A stretch of DNA of 64,000 nt from Natroniella sulfidigena (GTDB taxonomy: Bacteria > Bacillota > Halanaerobiia > Halobacteroidales > Halobacteroidaceae). Where the stretch lies: positions 62,001 through 126,000 of the forward strand of contig NZ_JALKBY010000008.1 of assembly GCF_023223645.1 (NCBI RefSeq), read 5' to 3'. A model generated the notes under the pieces. The model was not told the DNA's origin and ran no database searches. It worked only from the letters and a program-made list of their open reading frames with translations. This document shows positions 57,243 to 64,000 of the stretch, piece after piece (position 1 is the first letter of the stretch; every line of letters starts with the position of its first letter). Made by a program: the position numbers and the translations under genes.

Positions 57243-57511
57243 GGCCGTGCATCCATTCTCACTTACCCCTCCCAAGCGTTACTTAGACAGTTAGCTCGAA
57301 CCAGGTACCCCTACGGCACACAAGGACATTTACTTACCGCTGCTTCCTTCCGGATCTGACGGAATTTATAAAGCCTTATTGCGTAGGACCCAATCGTCAA
57401 CACCACTTATCTAAGCCAGACCTTAACAAAGGTAAGCTTAAACAGACTTCAACCCCGCTATAGCGGATTGCGGGTTACAGGGCACCGCTACCACCCCGTT
57501 TAGCACGACCA
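57243..57511 (-). ncRNA. ffs: Signal recognition particle RNA, long Bacillus-type (scRNA)
   Basis: On the minus strand the RNA starts GGTCGTGCTAAACGGGG, includes GGTGCCCTGTAACCCGCAATCC, TGTTGACGATTGGGTCCT, the diagnostic apical CAGATCCGGAAGGAAGCAGC, and TGAGAATGGATGCACGGCC at the 3' end, which pairs with the 5' end. The size of about 269 bases and the Alu domain (GTAACGCTTGGG) match the long form of sporulating Firmicutes. Ends are approximate. It lies between tadA and dnaX as in B. subtilis. Confidence 0.93.
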
Positions 57512-57600
57512 AAATCTATATAAAGGCATTAAGCCTTTATTACTATTTTATTTTCACTAATTTAAATTATATCAGAAAACAAAACTAAAATCAAATTTTT

Positions 57601-57693
<93 letters not shown>

Positions 57694-57703
57694 ATAAGCT
57701 TAA

Positions 57704-58156
57704 TTATGATCTTAATTTTTTAAAGAAATCTTTCATAATCTGGCTACATCGCTCTTCTAAAGTGCCAGAATTGACTTCTAATCTATGATTTAATCTATCA
57801 TCATTGACCAAATTAAATAACGTTCCAGCAGCTCCAGCTTTAAGATCATTGGCCCCATAAACTAAAGTATTGATCCGAGCTTGAACTATTGCTCCAGCAC
57901 ACATAGGGCATGGTTCAATAGTAACATATAAACTAGATCCAGAAAGTCGCCAACCACCTAACTTATTAGTAGCTTGACGAATAGCAAGTACTTCAGCATG
58001 TGCTGTTGGATCCTGTAAGCTCTCTTTTAGATTATGAGCTTGAGCTATAATCCTATCATCCTTCACAATTACAGCACCAATAGGAACTTCATCCTTTTTA
58101 AAAGCTTTTTGAGCCTCTTGCAACGCTAATTCCATATAATAATTATCTCTATTCAT
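57704..58156 (-). CDS. tadA: tRNA adenosine(34) deaminase TadA
   Basis: TadA converts A34 to inosine in tRNA-Arg(ACG). The 150 residues carry the deaminase motifs HAEVLAIRQA and PCPMCAGAIVQARI with zinc ligands His and two Cys. I start at ATG 58156 (NRDNYYMELALQEAQ); a longer frame would overlap the tRNA-Arg gene. The ribosome site is weak. The substrate tRNA, tRNA-Arg with anticodon ACG, is encoded 25 bases upstream: a neat pairing. Confidence 0.95.
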   Translation of the reverse strand: MNRDNYYMELALQEAQKAFKKDEVPIGAVIVKDDRIIAQAHNLKESLQDPTAHAEVLAIRQATNKLGGWRLSGSSLYVTIEPCPMCAGAIVQARINTLVYGANDLKAGAAGTLFNLVNDDRLNHRLEVNSGTLEERCSQIMKDFFKKLRS

Positions 58157-58180
58157 AATTATCACTATTCTTAAATTTAA

Positions 58181-58257
58181 TGGCGCGCCCGGGAGGAGTC
58201 GAACCTCCAACCTCCTGATTCGTAGTCAGTTACTCTATCCAATTGAGCTACGGGCGC
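58181..58257 (-). tRNA. tRNA-Arg (ACG)
   Basis: GCGCCCGTAGCTCAATTGG at the 5' end, anticodon loop CTACGAA (ACG), GGTTCGACTCC in the T arm, and CCA encoded. A34 is the substrate of TadA, whose gene lies directly downstream. Confidence 0.96.
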
Positions 58258-58361
58258 ATAATATTAGTTAACAACTCAAAATTTATGATTAAAAGTTTCA
58301 AAAGCCCTTAATAGCTTTGAACTTTAATTTTCAATTCTTAATTGTCAATTGTATTCTTTAT

Positions 58362-58455
58362 TGGCGGAGAGAGAGGGATTCGAACCCTCGCTAGAGCAAT
58401 ATGCCCTACTACAGGTTTAGCAAACCCGCCCCTTCAGCCACTTGGGTATCTCTCC
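58362..58455 (-). tRNA. tRNA-Ser (GCT), copy 1
   Basis: GGAGAGATACCCAAGTGGC at the 5' end, anticodon loop TTGCTAA (GCT), long variable arm, GGTTCGAATCC and encoded CCA. An identical copy is at 59734-59827. Confidence 0.96.
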
Positions 58456-58573
58456 ACATTAATTCACTTAATAGAGAATAACTAATAATAGTTTAAAAAC
58501 CTTAAAATCAATTTTTTAAGTTCTTGGTCTTAACTATTCATTGTTCTCTATTAAACTATTCACTGTTTTTTAT

Positions 58574-58665
58574 TGGCGGAGGGGGTGGGATTCGAACCCA
58601 CGGTACGCGTGAACGCACAGCAGATTTCAAGTCTGCCACCATAAGCCGGACTCGGACACCCCTCC
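58574..58665 (-). tRNA. tRNA-Ser (TGA), copy 1
   Basis: GGAGGGGTGTCCGAGTCCGG at the 5' end, anticodon loop CTTGAAA (TGA), long variable arm, GGTTCGAATCC and encoded CCA. A second copy lies at 59932-60023. Confidence 0.96.
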
Positions 58666-58827
58666 TTAACAACTTGCTTGGTCATTATACATCATAAATA
58701 AAGACTTGTCAAGAGAAAATTTAATTAACTCTTGGCCACACACCGCCTATTATACTAGCATAAAAAACAATCCAAGTCAAATTCTATTTTTTTCCTTTCA
58801 TCATTGTTTAATATCATTCATAAAAAA

Positions 58828-58859
58828 ACTCTCCCATCTTTAGTTCTCAATAGGAGAGT
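58828..58859 (-). terminator. Terminator of the FMN-binding protein gene
   Basis: ACTCTCC / GGAGAGT stem with long loop; on the minus strand the 3' arm is followed by seven T. Confidence 0.8.
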
Positions 58860-58873
58860 CTTCTTTCTACCTT

Positions 58874-59458
58874 TTAATTAGCCTTATCTAAAGCTGCTTC
58901 AACTGCCTCAATAATCGCTTCACTTGTTACAGTAGCTCCACTTGCTACATCTACATCTGTTGATTGTGCATTCTTAATTTCTGCTGGTACATGATCAAAA
59001 GCAATATCTGCTATACCAGCAGTTTCACTGTGATCCAAAACCTCTATATTCACAATGTCTCCTTCAGAAATTTCTACTTCTACCTCTATATCTCCATTAC
59101 GACCTTCAGCAACTCCTACATATGTTTCTGAACCTATAGCATTCTCAACCGCCTCAATAATTGCTTCACTCGTTACAGTAGCTCCACTTGCTACATCTAC
59201 ATCTGTTGATTGTGCTTCTTTAATATTTGCTGGTACTTCTTCAAACGCAGCATCTGCTATACCAGGAGTTTCATTGTGATCCAGAACCTCTATACTCACA
59301 ATATCTCCTTCAGAAATTTCTACTTCTACTTCTACTTCTCCTCCATTACCAGAGCCAACTCCTACATATGTTCCATCATCAGCTAATACAGTCCCTTGAC
59401 CCATAAAAGTAACCATTAAAATTAAACTTAAACAGACTAACAAAGAAATCTTTTTCAT
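58874..59458 (-). CDS. Secreted protein with two tandem FMN-binding domains
   Basis: The 194 residues start with a signal peptide (1-26, LLVCLSLILMVTFMGQG...LADD). Two FMN_bind domains of about 80 residues follow (30-110 and 112-192), nearly identical: TYVGVGSGNGGEVEVEVEIS / TYVGVAEGRNGDIEVEVEIS, EVLDHNETPGIADAAFE / EVLDHSETAGIADIAFD, each ending STDVDVASGATVTSEAIIEAVE. The threonine in SGAT is where FMN can be attached covalently (as in RnfG/NqrC). The repeat is close also at DNA level, so it is a recent duplication. It could be an extracellular electron carrier; the acceptor is not known. It is flanked by duplicated tRNA-Ser pairs. Confidence 0.88.
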   Translation of the reverse strand: MKKISLLVCLSLILMVTFMGQGTVLADDGTYVGVGSGNGGEVEVEVEISEGDIVSIEVLDHNETPGIADAAFEEVPANIKEAQSTDVDVASGATVTSEAIIEAVENAIGSETYVGVAEGRNGDIEVEVEISEGDIVNIEVLDHSETAGIADIAFDHVPAEIKNAQSTDVDVASGATVTSEAIIEAVEAALDKAN

Positions 59459-59733
59459 TTTTTCACCCCATTTAAATTTATATTGTAATTTAATTAAGCC
59501 TTATTTTACTAATCTATTATATTACCCTTTAAACTTAGTCATATTTTTCACAAAAAATATCAAAATTTTTAAATCTAAACTGGTCTGCTCTTTTTATTAT
59601 ACTCAAAAAAAATTTTTATGTCAAATTAATCTTTATTTGAAATTTTATTCCCTTTGAATGAAAACTTTCTTATTCTAAATATAAAAAAACATCCTTTTTA
59701 GGATGCTTGAAAATATCTATAATTTAATTGTTA

Positions 59734-59827
59734 TGGCGGAGAGAGAGGGATTCGAACCCTCGCTAGAGCAATATGCCCTACTACAGGTTTAGCAAACCCG
59801 CCCCTTCAGCCACTTGGGTATCTCTCC
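59734..59827 (-). tRNA. tRNA-Ser (GCT), copy 2
   Basis: Same sequence as 58362-58455: anticodon GCT, long variable arm, encoded CCA. Confidence 0.96.
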
Positions 59828-59931
59828 ATATTAATTCAATTAATAGAGAATAGTTTAAAAACCTTACAATCAATTTCTTTTAAGTTCTTAGTCTTAACTA
59901 TTTATTGTTCTCTATTAACTATTCTTTTTAT

Positions 59932-60023
59932 TGGCGGAGGGGGTGGGATTCGAACCCACGGTACGCGTGAACGCACAGCAGATTTCAAGTCTGCCACCAT
60001 AAGCCGGACTCGGACACCCCTCC
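59932..60023 (-). tRNA. tRNA-Ser (TGA), copy 2
   Basis: Same sequence as 58574-58665: anticodon TGA, long variable arm, encoded CCA. Confidence 0.96.
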
Positions 60024-60086
60024 TTTTTAACACAATTACAATTATAATTGATTAATTATTATTTGTCAAGAGATTCCCCAAAAAAA

Positions 60087-60118
60087 TTCAAGGCCAATCT
60101 AATTAGATTGGCCTTGAA
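60087..60118 (-). terminator. Terminator of the serine operon
   Basis: A perfect 32-base palindrome TTCAAGGCCAATCTAA / TTAGATTGGCCTTGAA; the minus strand continues TTTTTTGGGG. Confidence 0.9.
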
Positions 60119-60125
60119 TAATTAC

Positions 60126-61409
60126 TTAATTGTTTTCAATTTTTTCTATTCCATCCATATACGGTCTTAAAGCTTCAGGAATAGTTATGCTACCATCTTC
60201 ATTTTGATAATTTTCAATAATAGCAGCCATTGTCCTACCAATCGCCAGACCAGAACCATTTAAAGTATGTACATAACGAGCATTTGCTTCTGGCTCCGGG
60301 CGATACCTAATTTCTGCTCTTCTAGCTTGGAAATCTTCAAAATTACTACAAGAAGAAATCTCCCGATAAGTATTATAACTTGGTAGCCAGACTTCAAGAT
60401 CATATTTTCTAGCAGCAGTAAAACCTAAATCACCGGTACACATATTCATAACTCGATAAGGCAACTCCAACCTTTTTAAAATAGTTTCCGCATTATTCAC
60501 TAACTTATCAAACTCTTCATAAGAACTTTCTGGTTCTACAAACTTAACCATTTCAACCTTATTAAATTGATGCTGTCTGATAATCCCTCTTGTATCACGT
60601 CCGTGAGCCCCTGCCTCCGCTCTAAAGCAAGCACTATATGCTACATGATAAATAGGTAGATCATCAGCTGATAGAATCTCTTCTCGATACATGTTAGTTA
60701 CAGGAACTTCAGCAGTTGGAATTAAATAATAATCTGCCCCTTCAATTTTAAAAGCATCTTCTTCAAATTTAGGGAGCTGACCTGTCCCTAACATACTATC
60801 TTTATGAACCATAAAAGGAGGAAAAACTTCTCTATACCCATGCTCGTTTAAATGAATATCCAGCATAAAATTAACCAATGCTCTTTCAAGTTTTGCTCCT
60901 AATCCTTTTAAAAAAGTAAATCTGGCTCCTGATACTTTAGCGCCTTTTTCAAAATCTAATATGTCTAACTCAACGCCTAAATCCCAATGAGCTTTAGGTT
61001 CAAAGTTAAATTTTTTTACTTCTCCCCATTTGCGAGCACAAACATTATCAGCTTCATCTAATCCAATTGGAACATCTTGATGAGGAATATTCGGAATCTG
61101 CAACATAATTTCTTTCAAACGTTCTTTATGTTCTTTTAATTCATTGTCCAACTCTTTAATTTCATCGGCTACTTTCCCCATTTTATGGATAATTTCTTCA
61201 GCCGCTTCATCTTTTCCTTCTCTTTTTAGCTGGCCTATTTTAGCAGACTCCTGGTTACGAAGTTGTTTTAGTTTTTCTACTTCTTGAATTAGCTTTCTTC
61301 TTTTTTGATCTACCTCTGTAAATTCATCAATTGGAGCTTCTGTTCCACGATCCTTTAAAACTTTCTTGATTAAATCAATATTCTCTCTAACAAATCCTAA
61401 GTCTAGCAT
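60126..61409 (-). CDS. serS: Seryl-tRNA synthetase
   Basis: The 427 residues comprise an N-terminal tRNA-binding coiled coil (about 30-105: [21 protein letters not shown]) and a class II core with [10 protein letters not shown], motif 2 [31 protein letters not shown] and motif 3 [20 protein letters not shown]. It charges all three tRNA-Ser types encoded just downstream. It lies 17 bases after serA: biosynthesis and use of serine are in one operon. No T-box is seen before serS; if one exists it would be upstream of the aminotransferase, beyond the right edge. Confidence 0.97.
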   Translation of the reverse strand: MLDLGFVRENIDLIKKVLKDRGTEAPIDEFTEVDQKRRKLIQEVEKLKQLRNQESAKIGQLKREGKDEAAEEIIHKMGKVADEIKELDNELKEHKERLKEIMLQIPNIPHQDVPIGLDEADNVCARKWGEVKKFNFEPKAHWDLGVELDILDFEKGAKVSGARFTFLKGLGAKLERALVNFMLDIHLNEHGYREVFPPFMVHKDSMLGTGQLPKFEEDAFKIEGADYYLIPTAEVPVTNMYREEILSADDLPIYHVAYSACFRAEAGAHGRDTRGIIRQHQFNKVEMVKFVEPESSYEEFDKLVNNAETILKRLELPYRVMNMCTGDLGFTAARKYDLEVWLPSYNTYREISSCSNFEDFQARRAEIRYRPEPEANARYVHTLNGSGLAIGRTMAAIIENYQNEDGSITIPEALRPYMDGIEKIENN

Positions 61410-61426
61410 TAAGTTCCCTCCTTAAA

Positions 61427-63010
61427 CTACAGAGTAAAAATACTAACATCTAACATTCCATCAATTTCAAGTATCTTTTCTTGTAATTTTTCTTCACCTT
61501 CTTGATCTATATTAAGTACCATTACTGCATCACCACCGGCTCTATTACGTCCTAATTGCATACTGGCAATATTAATTCCATTCTCACCTAGCAAAGTCCC
61601 TAATTCTCCTACTATTCCTGGTTGATCTTGATGGTCAGTAATTAGTAATGATCCTTCTGGTATTAAGTCAATACCATAATTATCAATATTAACGATTCTT
61701 ATATCTTGCTCATCAAAAACAGTTCCTGAAATTGTTTTAGTTGATCCATTATTTTTTATTTTTACAGTTATTAAACTTGAATATTTATCACTAGTCTCAC
61801 TTTTAGTCTCTATAATTTCAATTCCTCTTTCTCGGGCAACCAAACTTGCATTTACTAGGTTAATATTCTCATCTAAAATAGGTTTTAATAGCCCTTTTAA
61901 TAATGATGTAGTCACTGGTTCAACATCCTGCTTAGCTATATCTCCTTGATAAATTACCTCAACCTGTTCAATTCTGCCACCTATCCAACCTGAATAAAAA
62001 CCACCTAGCTTTTCTCCTAGTTTAATATATGGCTTAATTAAATTCATCTCTGCCGGTTTAATTATAGGAACATTTAAAGGTGTACGAGGTAATTGCTCGT
62101 CTAATAAAACATTTAATAACTGCCTAGCGGCATCAATAGAAACATTATCCATTGCTTCTACTGTTGTACCTCCTAAATGAGGTGCTAAAATTACTTCTTC
62201 TAAATCTAATAAAGAATAATCTTCATTGATTGGTTCTTCTTCATGAACATCTAATGCTGCACCAACTACTTTTCCAGCTTTTATTGCTTTATATAAAGCG
62301 ACATGATCTACATTTTTTCCACGTGCTACATTAATAACCCTAACTCCATCCTTCATTTTAGAGAATTCTTCTGTACTTAAAATATGTTCTGTTTCTTCAG
62401 TTAGCGGAGTATGTAAAGAAATAAAATCTGATCTTTCTAATATTTCTTCAAGATCAACTAGCTCCACTCCCAATTTTCTACCTCGCTTGGCTGGAATATA
62501 AGGGTCATTAGCGATTACTTCCATATTGAATGACTTAGCTCTTTTAGCTACATTGCCACCTACTCGACCCAAACCAATAATACCTAGTGTTTTATTATTC
62601 AATTCAACACCCATATATTTATTCCTATCCCAAACAAGATCTTGTAAAGCATTATGAGCTTGAGGAACATTACGAGCTACAGCCAGCATTAGTGCCATAG
62701 TCTGTTCTGCAGCAGAAATAGTATTTTGACCCGGAGTATTCAAAACTATAATTCCTTGTTTAGAGGCAGCGTCAACATCAATATTATCATATCCAGAACC
62801 TGCCCGAGCAATTACTTTTAATTTAGTTGCCTGCTCTAAAACTTCTTCATTTAAAGGTGTCATACTCCTTAAAATAATCCCATCATAATCACCAATTTGA
62901 TCTAATAATTCTTGATAGCTTAATTCTGTATTATAAGTAACATCAACACCTTTTTCTTCTAAAGTATCAATTCCAGCTTGTGAAATTCTATCACTTACTA
63001 GTACTTTCAT
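61427..63010 (-). CDS. serA: D-3-phosphoglycerate dehydrogenase
   Basis: The 527 residues give the long bacterial form: substrate and NAD domains (LGIIGLGRVGGNVAKRAKSF, DVHEEEPIN, LAPHLGGTT), an intervening domain (about 320-450), and a C-terminal ACT domain (LLITDHQDQPGIVGELGTLL). It oxidises 3-phosphoglycerate, the first step of serine synthesis; ACT suggests serine feedback. It overlaps the aminotransferase gene by one base (TAATG). Confidence 0.96.
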   Translation of the reverse strand: MKVLVSDRISQAGIDTLEEKGVDVTYNTELSYQELLDQIGDYDGIILRSMTPLNEEVLEQATKLKVIARAGSGYDNIDVDAASKQGIIVLNTPGQNTISAAEQTMALMLAVARNVPQAHNALQDLVWDRNKYMGVELNNKTLGIIGLGRVGGNVAKRAKSFNMEVIANDPYIPAKRGRKLGVELVDLEEILERSDFISLHTPLTEETEHILSTEEFSKMKDGVRVINVARGKNVDHVALYKAIKAGKVVGAALDVHEEEPINEDYSLLDLEEVILAPHLGGTTVEAMDNVSIDAARQLLNVLLDEQLPRTPLNVPIIKPAEMNLIKPYIKLGEKLGGFYSGWIGGRIEQVEVIYQGDIAKQDVEPVTTSLLKGLLKPILDENINLVNASLVARERGIEIIETKSETSDKYSSLITVKIKNNGSTKTISGTVFDEQDIRIVNIDNYGIDLIPEGSLLITDHQDQPGIVGELGTLLGENGINIASMQLGRNRAGGDAVMVLNIDQEGEEKLQEKILEIDGMLDVSIFTL

Positions 63011-64000
63011 TAATTACTCCCCTCCTTATAAAATACCTGTTGTGCCGCTTTTACTCCACTACCTAATTCAATATCTAAGCCTTCATTCTTTAAAACCAAC
63101 TCTAAAGCCGAAATAGTAGATAAAATATCATCTCTACTTACATTACCCATATGTCCTACTCTAAATACTCTCCCTTTTAATTTTCCTTTACTTCCAGTAA
63201 TATAAACATTATATTCTTTTAACAATCGCTCTTTTAATCGCTCAAATTTAACTTTAGATGGTAACTTTACAGCAGTTACTGTCTTAGAAGCTACTTTATC
63301 ATTTACTAATAATTCTAAACCTAACTCTTCCATAGCTTGTCTAAAGGCCATAGTCATAACCTCATGCCTTTTAAATACATTTTCCAATCCTTCATTCCTA
63401 ATCTCTCTTAGTGCCTCTTGTAAAGCCCTCAAGGTACTAATAGCAGGAGTTGCAGGAGTTTGATTAGGCCTTTCTACTAAAAATTTCTTGGCCCTCCTAA
63501 AATCCCAATAAAATTTAGGTAAATCTGAACTCTCTATTGCTTCAAATGCTTTTGGACTTACACTCACTAGTGATACCCCTGGTGGAGACATTAAAGCTTT
63601 TTGAGAGGATGTAACAACAATGTCCGCCTTCCAATCATCTACTTTTAATTCAATACCACCCAAAGAACTTACTGCATCAACTAATAATAATAAATTATGC
63701 TCTTGAGCTAACCTTCCTATTGGTTTAGGATGGTTAATTACCCCTGTAGAAGTTTCATTATGAGTCATTAAGATAGCTTTGAATTGATCAGTTCCTTCTA
63801 ATTTCTCTTCTACTTTACTGATATCTACTGCTTCTCCCCACTCAAAATTTATCCTTTCTACTTCAATTCCATATCTCTCAGCAATAGTTGCATACCTTTC
63901 CCCAAATGCACCGGTACATAAAGATAGTACTTTATCGCCTCTTGATAAGGTATTGGCTATAGAAGCTTCTAAACCTCCGGTGCCTGAACAAGTTAAAGTT
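63010..64000 (-). CDS. Class V aminotransferase (serine-pathway type), 5' end beyond window
   Basis: The frame is open to the right edge, so the true start is outside. The visible 330 residues include SGTGGLEASIANTL, GDKVLSLCTGAFGERYATIAERYGIEVERI, the PLP-binding VVTSSQKALMSPPGVSLV (Lys in SSQKAL) and LLVDAVSSLGGIEL. This matches the alanine-glyoxylate/serine-pyruvate aminotransferase group, which in many anaerobes lies with serA and replaces SerC. So it probably makes phosphoserine from 3-phosphohydroxypyruvate, inferred from its operon with serA. Stop and serA start overlap. Confidence 0.88.
   Translation of the reverse strand, partial: TLTCSGTGGLEASIANTLSRGDKVLSLCTGAFGERYATIAERYGIEVERINFEWGEAVDISKVEEKLEGTDQFKAILMTHNETSTGVINHPKPIGRLAQEHNLLLLVDAVSSLGGIELKVDDWKADIVVTSSQKALMSPPGVSLVSVSPKAFEAIESSDLPKFYWDFRRAKKFLVERPNQTPATPAISTLRALQEALREIRNEGLENVFKRHEVMTMAFRQAMEELGLELLVNDKVASKTVTAVKLPSKVKFERLKERLLKEYNVYITGSKGKLKGRVFRVGHMGNVSRDDILSTISALELVLKNEGLDIELGSGVKAAQQVFYKEGSN

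Larger units (their letters stand above)
58361..58665. repeat. tRNA-Ser(GCT)/tRNA-Ser(TGA) duplication unit, copy 1
   Basis: This block and 59733-60023 contain the same two tRNA genes and a similar spacer (ATTAATTCA..TTAATAGAGAATA..CTTGGTCTTAACTATT..TATTGTTCTCTATTAA). The unit was duplicated around the FMN-binding gene. Confidence 0.85.
59733..60023. repeat. tRNA-Ser(GCT)/tRNA-Ser(TGA) duplication unit, copy 2
   Basis: Second copy of the unit at 58361-58665; tRNA genes look identical and the spacer is slightly shorter. Confidence 0.85.

Overview
The window comes from a low-GC, endospore-forming, anaerobic member of the Firmicutes. The most likely source is a halophile of the Halanaerobiales (Halobacteroidaceae / Sporohalobacter-Orenia type). 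This is inferred from four-subunit pyruvate:ferredoxin oxidoreductase, sporulation-type genes (a SPOCS/DUF3794-LysM protein, an AbrB regulator with Spo0A boxes), many acidic proteins, and gas-vesicle genes beside spore-coat-like genes. No species call is made; no 16S gene is present.

Backbone. Almost everything outside about 4.9-32.3 kb runs on the minus strand and keeps the gene order of the Bacillus subtilis origin-proximal region: tadA, SRP RNA, dnaX, ebfC, recR, yaaL (57-54 kb); tmk, yaaR, holB, ricT, yabA, yabB, yazA, rsmI, oppositely oriented abrB (48.7-43.3 kb); metG, tatD, rnmV, ksgA, veg (38-32.4 kb); then ispE, purR (3.2-0.7 kb). Into this backbone are inserted porCDAB and guaB (54-49 kb), a herA-nurA pair plus a chemotaxis receptor (43-38.7 kb), and a 27-29 kb accessory region between veg and ispE. 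The right end carries a serine block (class V aminotransferase, serA, serS) beside five tRNA-Ser genes and one tRNA-Arg.

Accessory region (about 4.9-32.3 kb). It contains L,D-transpeptidase and RNase J genes, then a SipL/SpoVID-like SPOCS-LysM protein (7.4-9.0 kb) and gvpA, which is convergent with a complete minor gas-vesicle operon (gvpO-N-x-F-G-S-L-K-J-F/L, 15.6-10.9 kb). Beyond these lie cysteine-rich and DUF11-like surface proteins without signal peptides, three glycosyltransferases, two sulfotransferases, three signal-less TasA/camelysin-like proteins, a large beta-rich structural protein, and six copies of a small vicinal-cysteine domain that looks Sm-like. A CAP-domain protein and a trypsin-like peptidase close the region. 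About ten transcription units here, including gvpA itself, have a motif upstream that matches or nearly matches the mother-cell sigma-K promoter (AC, 16-18 bp, CATANNNTA).

Interpretation. The simplest reading is that gas vesicles are made in the mother cell late in sporulation and attached to, or enclosed in, a glycosylated and possibly sulfated spore coat or exosporium: a spore flotation organelle. Gas vesicles attached to endospores are known by microscopy from Sporohalobacter (Clostridium) lortetii. The window suggests a genetic basis and candidate attachment proteins, which is inference.

Regulation visible in sequence: a metG T-box leader with a duplicated Stem I, a guanine riboswitch before guaB, two sigma-A promoters each followed by a Spo0A box before abrB, a PurBox before purR, and many bidirectional terminator palindromes. 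Three genes seem to have no ATG/GTG/TTG start and to use AUU or AUA. Two coat-like genes contain internal in-frame Shine-Dalgarno plus ATG sites. Families of intergenic repeats mark module boundaries.
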